From the NCBI GenBank assembly GCA_965366835.1, contig CBDUGF010000003.1, forward strand, positions 1-64,000: a DNA stretch of 64,000 nucleotides, in the 5' to 3' direction. The DNA is from JAKGBX01 sp965366835. GTDB taxonomy: Bacteria > Pseudomonadota > Alphaproteobacteria > Rhodobacterales > Rhodobacteraceae. Positions 59,377 through 64,000 of this stretch are shown here, piece by piece. Every line of letters starts with the position of its first letter. Position 1 is the stretch's first letter. The notes under the pieces are model-generated. The model searched no databases, was not told the DNA's origin, and saw only the letters and a program-made list of their open reading frames with translations. The position numbers and the translations under genes were made by a program.

Positions 59377-60317
59377 GCCTCGGCACTCGCGCGCTCAAGC
59401 CCGCCGGCCTCGGTCTGAACGAAGGCGTCGGCGCAGGCCTTGGCCAGCGTTCGGACACGGCCGATATAGGCCTGGCGCTCGGTCACGGAGATCACCCCGC
59501 GGGCGTCCAGAAGGTTAAAAATGTGTGAAGCCTTGATGCATTGATCATAGGCCGGATGGGCCATGACAATGCGCTTGCCGGTTTTCGGGTCGGTGTGATC
59601 CTGATCGAGGATCGAGCGGCATTCGGCTTCAGCCTCTTCGAATTGCTTCAAGAGCACATCCGTGTTGGCCACGTCGAAATTCCAGCGCGAATATTCCTCT
59701 TCTGTCTGGCGAAACACATCACCATAGCTGAGCGCGATCGGCGCATCCGGATCGTTGTATGGCATGTCCATCACATGATCGATGCCCAGCACATACATCG
59801 CGAGGCGTTCCAGGCCGTAGGTCAACTCTCCAGAAACCGGATGACAATCATGCCCGCCAACCTGTTGAAAATAGGTAAACTGGGAGACCTCCATGCCATC
59901 GCACCATACTTCCCAGCCCAATCCCCAGGCGCCGAGGGTGGGTGATTCCCAGTCATCCTCTACGAAACGTATGTCATGCAGCGCCATGTCGATCCCGATG
60001 GCTTCGAGCGAGCCGAGATAGAGCGCCTGAAGATCGGGCGGGCTGGGTTTGATCAGCACCTGGTATTGGTAATAATGCTGCAGGCGGTTGGGGTTTTCGC
60101 CATAGCGGCCATCGGTGGGGCGGCGCGATGGCTGGACATAGGCGGCGGCCCAGGGGCGGCTTCCGAGGCTGCGCAGGGTGGTGGCGGGGTGAAACGTGCC
60201 GGCGCCCACTTCCATGTCGTAGGGCTGCATGATGGCACAGCCCTTTTCGGCCCAGTAGCTTTGCAGCCGCAGGATGATTTCCTGAAAGCTGCGGGGTTTG
60301 GCCGTCTCGGATGCCAT
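59373..60317 (-). CDS. glyQ: Glycine-tRNA ligase alpha subunit
   Basis: A 314-residue class II aminoacyl-tRNA synthetase catalytic subunit. Blocks typical of GlyQ are SFQEIILRLQSYWAEKGCAI, GAGTFHPATTLRSLG, AAYVQPSRRPTDGRYGENPN, and YFQQVGGHDCHPVSGELTYG. The ATG at 60317 follows an AAGGGCAC site, and the longer open frame is not conserved in character. It heads the glyQ / membrane protein / glyS operon. Confidence 0.97.
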   Translation of the reverse strand: MASETAKPRSFQEIILRLQSYWAEKGCAIMQPYDMEVGAGTFHPATTLRSLGSRPWAAAYVQPSRRPTDGRYGENPNRLQHYYQYQVLIKPSPPDLQALYLGSLEAIGIDMALHDIRFVEDDWESPTLGAWGLGWEVWCDGMEVSQFTYFQQVGGHDCHPVSGELTYGLERLAMYVLGIDHVMDMPYNDPDAPIALSYGDVFRQTEEEYSRWNFDVANTDVLLKQFEEAEAECRSILDQDHTDPKTGKRIVMAHPAYDQCIKASHIFNLLDARGVISVTERQAYIGRVRTLAKACADAFVQTEAGGLERASAEA

Positions 60318-60489
60318 GATGTGCCCTTGTTTCCTTGCCAGATGCGAAGTCGCGCCCTGCTTACTGGCGAGGCGCGGGAGGGTCAATTGCGCGCTCACGC
60401 ATTATTTGGGTGCAAGACCCGGGAGATTTGATAAAAGTCCGAGCAGACTCAACGAGCAAGCGCGACAGGCCAAGGGCATTTCAAAGACT

Positions 60490-62238
60490 ATGATACGACT
60501 TTTTTCAACGGTTCTTCTGATCCTCATTTTCAATCTCAAATCGGTGCATGCGCAACAGGATATCGCCTGGGTGCAGGTCGAGGCGCATCCCAGCCTGACA
60601 ACCACACAAAACCGCATCCGCGCCTATGCCGGGCGGTTGGCGGATGTGAACGGCTTTGCCTTGGGCGGCGGCTGGTACGGGATCGTGCTGGGGCCGTATA
60701 CACGCGAGGATGCGCAGCGGGTATTGACCGTCTATCGCGCCGAGAGCGAGATCCCGCAGGACAGTTTCATCGCCTATTCAAGCGCCTTCCGGCAACAATT
60801 CTGGCCGGTCGGGGCGAACTTGTTGAACCTCCCGCAAGCGGCTGTTCCGCCAGTGGAAAATACCGATCAGGCGGCGCAGACGCCAAGCCCCGAAGCCACA
60901 GAGCAACAGATCGCGCCGGCGGATGAGACGCCGCGCGAGGCGCGCCAGAGCGAGGCCGAGTTGAGCCGCGAGGAACGCGAGGCGTTGCAGGTGATGCTGC
61001 AATGGGCCGGGCATTACCAGGGCGCCATCGACGGCGCCTTCGGGCGCGGTACACGCGGCTCGATGGCAAGCTGGCAGGAGGCCAATAGCTATGAGGCAAC
61101 CGGCATTCTGACCACCAAACAGCGCGCTGCGCTGCGCCAGCAATACAACGCCGTGCTCGAAGGGCTCGGCCTTCGGGCGGTAACAGACACCACCGCCGGA
61201 ATCGAAATGCAAGTACCTCTGGGCATTGTGGAATTTTCGCGATACAGCCCACCTTTCGCGCATTTCGAACCGACCGGCGACATCCCTGCGCGGGTACTCA
61301 TGATCAGCCAGGAGGGCGATCAGAACACGCTCTACGGGCTCTATGACATCATGCAGACGCTCGAGTTGGTACCCGAGGCGGGAGCGCGCGAGCGCAAGCA
61401 GAATTCCTTTGTGCTGATCGGTGAGGGCGGCGATTTTGTCTCCCATACCGAGGCGCAGCTCGAGGGCGGCATGGTCAAGGGCTTCACCCTGGTCTGGCCC
61501 GCCGGGGACGAGGAGCGGCGGACCCGCCTGCTGGGCGAAATGCAGAACAGTTTCAAACGCTTGGACGGGGTGATGGACCCGGCCGCCGGGACCGGTGACG
61601 AGCAGGATATCGACCTGGTTTCGGGCCTCGAGATCCGTCGTCCCAAACTGTCGCGCTCGGGATTTTATGTCGATTCGCGTGGCACGGTCGTGACCACGGC
61701 GCAGGCGGTGGAACAATGCAGCAAGATCACTCTGGACGACGATCACGAGGCAGAGGTTCTGCTGCGTGACGCGGCCAGCGGCATTGCCGTCTTGCGCGCC
61801 ACCGATATGCTGGCGCCAGCCTCCGTCGCGGCGCTCAGGATCGGTGTGCCGCGGCTGCAATCGGATGTCGCGGTGTCCGGGTTTTCCTATGAGGGTGTGC
61901 TGGGTGCGCCGACGCTGACCTTTGGTAAACTGAGTGATATCAAGGGACTGCAAGGCGAAACAACGATGAAGCGGCTGGCGCTGAACGCGCTGCCCGGCGA
62001 TGCGGGTGGGCCGGTCTTCGATGATGGCGGCGCGGTGATGGGGATGCTTCTGCCGAACCCGGACGGCGCCCGAAAGCTGCCCGAGGATGTCAGCTTCGCG
62101 ATGGATTCCGAGACCATTCGCAAGGTGCTGAGCAGTGCCGGGATCAGCGTCTCGACTCCGATCGCGGGCGGCCTCGTGGCACCGGAAGACCTGACCCGCC
62201 AGGCCCAGGGCATGACCGTGCTGGTGAGTTGCTGGTAA
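60490..62238 (+). CDS. Exported SPOR-like / peptidoglycan-binding protein with inactive trypsin-like domain
   Basis: A 582-residue exported protein. After the signal peptide (RLFSTVLLILIFNLKSVHA) comes a SPOR-like domain (about residues 24-115), a peptidoglycan-binding helical domain (about 160-220; LQWAGHYQGAIDGAFGRGTR), a middle region, and a trypsin-fold domain (about 385-555). In that last domain the three catalytic positions are replaced: Q405 for His (VVTTAQAV), G431 for Asp (SGIAVLRA) and A505 for Ser (LPGDAGGPV). The fold marks are otherwise intact, so it is likely a binding pseudoprotease at the septal or cell wall. The start is the ATG at 60490; no strong ribosome site is visible. 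Confidence 0.88.
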   Translation: MIRLFSTVLLILIFNLKSVHAQQDIAWVQVEAHPSLTTTQNRIRAYAGRLADVNGFALGGGWYGIVLGPYTREDAQRVLTVYRAESEIPQDSFIAYSSAFRQQFWPVGANLLNLPQAAVPPVENTDQAAQTPSPEATEQQIAPADETPREARQSEAELSREEREALQVMLQWAGHYQGAIDGAFGRGTRGSMASWQEANSYEATGILTTKQRAALRQQYNAVLEGLGLRAVTDTTAGIEMQVPLGIVEFSRYSPPFAHFEPTGDIPARVLMISQEGDQNTLYGLYDIMQTLELVPEAGARERKQNSFVLIGEGGDFVSHTEAQLEGGMVKGFTLVWPAGDEERRTRLLGEMQNSFKRLDGVMDPAAGTGDEQDIDLVSGLEIRRPKLSRSGFYVDSRGTVVTTAQAVEQCSKITLDDDHEAEVLLRDAASGIAVLRATDMLAPASVAALRIGVPRLQSDVAVSGFSYEGVLGAPTLTFGKLSDIKGLQGETTMKRLALNALPGDAGGPVFDDGGAVMGMLLPNPDGARKLPEDVSFAMDSETIRKVLSSAGISVSTPIAGGLVAPEDLTRQAQGMTVLVSCW

Positions 62239-62293
62239 AGCCTTCGTTGCTGCATCGTTCAAAGAGGTTAACCGCGACGAAGTGGCGAAAAAC

Positions 62294-62342
62294 CGGGGGG
62301 TGATTCCCGGCTGTCGCCCGGCTGTCGCGCGTATGACATACG
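62294..62342 (+). repeat. Dispersed intergenic repeat, copy 2 (CCCGGCTGTCG family)
   Basis: CGGGGGGTGATT is followed by the 19-base core CCCGGCTGTCGCCCGGCTG (62306-62324), identical to the copy near 40350, and then TCGCGCGTATGACATACG. The last part is itself a short palindrome (GCGTATG-A-CATACGC). Confidence 0.7.
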
Positions 62343-62387
62343 CCGCCGTATGGATGTGGCTCCAAAATCCTTACCCGACCGCGCGCC

Positions 62388-62489
62388 AAAGCGTTTCAGG
62401 TTAAAGCGGAATCGAAATGCGCTGCCTCTCACGTGCCGCGAGAATGCGCATTTCGATCCGCGTGTTTCAATGGAAACCTGAAACGCTTT
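62388..62489. repeat. Palindrome-ended intergenic repeat, copy B (GCGTTTCAG family)
   Basis: AAAGCGTTTCAGG (62388-62400) pairs with CCTGAAACGCTTT (62477-62489). A second, inner inverted pair is GCGGAATCGAAATGCGC (62406-62422) with GCGCATTTCGATCCGC (62446-62461). The two nested arms make a long hairpin of about 100 bases, matching copy A at 8214-8310 at the ends but not in the middle. Confidence 0.7.
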
Positions 62490-62679
62490 AGACAGTGTTG
62501 CCGGCGGCACGATCTTTTCGGGTTCACTAAAATCCGCGACGTTCCGCAGCCGCGATCCGCCCCCGGGTTAACGCTTTGGCAAGCATCGAAGGCCAGTCTT
62601 GGCGACATGCGCATCCACGCATCCCGAGGAAGCCGGGCCGGCATGGTCAGGGCACGCGGGCGAGCCAGGAGACGAATTC

Positions 62680-63018
62680 ATGATCAAGACAGCATGCGCC
62701 GCGATGGCGCTGACGGCGACAGCCCTTTTTCCGGTCATGGCCGGTGCGGGCGGCTTGAAAATGCCGCAGACCGGAATTTTGCAATCGAAGGTCATCGAGG
62801 CAAGATCGGCGCAGCGCGCGCCGACGGTGATGCCTCCGGCCAACTACCAGGGCCAGTGGTGGACCCATCCGGCGGGCTGCCAGTATTCCCGCGCCGGGCG
62901 CCCGGGAGAGATCGTGTGGTTCCTGACATCGATTCCAAAGGGCGCGCGCTGCCCGGAGTTCATCCAGCAGAAGGCCACCGATCATATCTATCGCACGCCC
63001 TACATGATCGACGGGTAA
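62680..63018 (+). CDS. Small secreted protein of unknown function
   Basis: A 112-residue protein with a signal peptide (TACAAMALTATALFPVMAGA). The mature part is short and aromatic/proline-rich (PPANYQGQWWTHPAGCQY), with two cysteines (AGCQY and ARCPEF) that could pair. I do not recognise a family. The ATG at 62680 has an AGGAG site. It is convergent with the thiamine-diphosphate enzyme gene, 31 bases apart. Earlier in-frame ATG codons (62599) have no ribosome site. Confidence 0.72.
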   Translation: MIKTACAAMALTATALFPVMAGAGGLKMPQTGILQSKVIEARSAQRAPTVMPPANYQGQWWTHPAGCQYSRAGRPGEIVWFLTSIPKGARCPEFIQQKATDHIYRTPYMIDG

Positions 63019-63049
63019 CGCGCGTGCGCGGTGCGTGCAAGCACACACC

Positions 63050-64000
63050 CTACGCGGTGAGCGCCGGGGTCATGCGGATCAGTGTGGGGCGGTCGGCCTT
63101 GAGGGCGGCGCGCGTGGCCTGTTGCAGCTCCTGCAGGGTGGCGGGCTCTGTCGCGCCGGCGCCGTAGGCTTCGGCCAGCTTCAGGAAATCAGGATTGCGC
63201 GCGACCACGGCGTTGGGCGCGATCTGACTGGCGATCATGCAGTCTTCGATTTCGCCGAGCTTGCCATTATCCCAGAGCAGGATCGGCAGCGGCAGGCCGA
63301 GCTCGACCGCGGTGCCCAGTTCCTGAAGCGTGTATTGAAAGCCGTAGTCGCCGGCGATGGCGAGGGTGGGCAGGCCGCGACGCGCCACCGCGCCGCCGAT
63401 GGCCGCAGGCAGGGCATAGCCCAGGGTGCCGAACCCGGTGGGATGATGCCAATGGCCGGGGCGGGGCATGTCCCAGACCTCCTTGGCGACATAGGCGAAC
63501 TGGGTCATGTCGGAATAGATCATCGCATCATCGGGCAGGCAGGCGCTGAGCGCGTCGCAGATCGGAACGATGCCGGGGCGCTCTGCATCGACCTCGGCGC
63601 GGGCCTTGGCGCGATAGGCGGCGATGTCTTCCGGCGACCAATCCGAACCTTGCGGCGCCTCGGCTTCGCAGGCTTCGATCAGCGCACCGAGAAAGTCGGG
63701 CGCGTCGGCCTGAACATGCCAGTCGGCGTGCATCGCGTCGGTCAGAACCGCCGGATCGAGATCGACGCGCACCATCGGCGCGTCATGCCCGGGATGCGCA
63801 CGCCAGAGATCGACCTCTCCCAGTTCGGTGCCCACGGCGATCACCGCGTCGGCCCGCGCCAGCAGATCCTTGCTTTGCGGCCGCGGCAGGGTCGCTCCCA
63901 GATAGAGCGGATCGTCGCTGGCGATGATGCCGCGCCCGGCATAGGTAACGATACTGGCGATGTTGAGATGTCGGCAAAGAAACCGGGCCGAGTCTGCGCC
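63050..64000 (-). CDS. Thiamine-diphosphate enzyme, acetolactate synthase-like, N-terminus missing
   Basis: The C-terminal about 316 residues of a ThDP-dependent decarboxylase/synthase run to the right edge. A central domain (about 64000 to 63650; YAGRGIIASDDPLYLGATL, DAVIAVGTELGEVD) and the ThDP-binding domain (GFGTLGYALPAAIGGAV, AGDYGFQYTLQELGTAV and an unusual LLWDNGKLGEIED block) can be seen. Such enzymes include acetolactate synthases, benzoylformate decarboxylases and sulfopyruvate decarboxylases. The N-terminal pyrimidine domain, with the catalytic glutamate, is outside the window, so the reaction cannot be settled. Confidence 0.85.
   Translation of the reverse strand, partial: GADSARFLCRHLNIASIVTYAGRGIIASDDPLYLGATLPRPQSKDLLARADAVIAVGTELGEVDLWRAHPGHDAPMVRVDLDPAVLTDAMHADWHVQADAPDFLGALIEACEAEAPQGSDWSPEDIAAYRAKARAEVDAERPGIVPICDALSACLPDDAMIYSDMTQFAYVAKEVWDMPRPGHWHHPTGFGTLGYALPAAIGGAVARRGLPTLAIAGDYGFQYTLQELGTAVELGLPLPILLWDNGKLGEIEDCMIASQIAPNAVVARNPDFLKLAEAYGAGATEPATLQELQQATRAALKADRPTLIRMTPALTA

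Larger units (their letters stand above)
62239..62679. other. Repeat-bearing intergenic region
   Basis: About 441 bases between two co-oriented genes. It carries the CCCGGCTGTCG repeat (62294-62342), the GCGTTTCAG palindrome-ended repeat (62388-62489) and two TTAAC half-sites. No gene or RNA could be recognised. It appears to be a landing site for short dispersed elements. Confidence 0.65.

Noticed and set aside
1..64000. tRNA genes, rRNA, CRISPR arrays, integrases or insertion sequences.
   Set aside because: Intergenic gaps were read on both strands. No cloverleaf-type sequence, regular spaced repeats or transposase motifs were seen; the two repeat families found are short and non-coding.

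Overview
The window is GC-rich, densely packed alphaproteobacterial chromosome, most likely from a Rhodobacteraceae (roseobacter-type) species. This rests on TRAP transporters with short overlapping genes, a complete Flp/Tad pilus locus of the alphaproteobacterial type, CtrA-like TTAA-N7-TTAA sites, the glyQ / small membrane protein / glyS arrangement, and DUF2125-type and cell-wall hydrolase genes. No rRNA, tRNA, CRISPR array, prophage or insertion sequence was seen. Large open frames opposite real genes are codon-bias shadows and are left out.

Layout. (1) 1-8214: a catabolic island on the minus strand (N-formylglutamate amidohydrolase-like enzyme, three-part TRAP transporter, glutamine synthetase-like ligase, aldehyde dehydrogenase, Fe-alcohol dehydrogenase) facing an RpiR regulator. 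The gene set suggests uptake and gamma-glutamyl-protected oxidation of an amine or amino alcohol. (2) 8322-13827: an unusual aldehyde dehydrogenase and acyl-CoA ligase pair, a decayed GMC oxidoreductase fragment and a D-2-hydroxyacid dehydrogenase-type flavoprotein. (3) 13854-18980: dprA under a CtrA-like site, a small periplasmic protein, topA and an L,D-transpeptidase. (4) 19100-24628: a 3-oxoacid CoA-transferase operon with an extra small gene between its subunits, a cupin, a secreted cyclase-family enzyme, and a DprE1/DprE2-like epimerase pair. (5) 24665-38636: a lytic transglycosylase, then the Tad pilus locus: two Flp pilins, CpaB, CpaC, an OmpA-like lipoprotein, CpaE, CpaF, TadB, TadC, two TPR lipoproteins, the prepilin peptidase, and a separate AAA+ ATPase.

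(6) 38739-47918: an outer-membrane barrel gene interrupted by one amber codon, a DUF4405 membrane protein, the Lhr-like helicase/PdeM repair pair, a membrane LytTR regulator, the one-carbon genes folD and fhs, and a MOSC protein. (7) 48025-53724: a MotB-like protein with a very long coiled coil and its MotA/TolQ-like partner, ChaC, a DUF2125 protein and a SleB-type hydrolase. (8) 53899-64000: a divergent pyruvate phosphate dikinase, glyS, a small membrane protein, glyQ, a trypsin-fold protein lacking all three catalytic residues, an intergenic region carrying copies of two dispersed repeat families, a small secreted protein, and a thiamine-diphosphate enzyme running off the end.

Most notable: the candidate gamma-glutamyl catabolic island, the MotA/MotB-like coiled-coil pair, the predicted pseudoprotease, the amber-interrupted porin-like gene, the two intergenic repeat families, and CtrA-like sites in front of both dprA and flp. 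All functional links are inferred from sequence and gene order; no searches were run.
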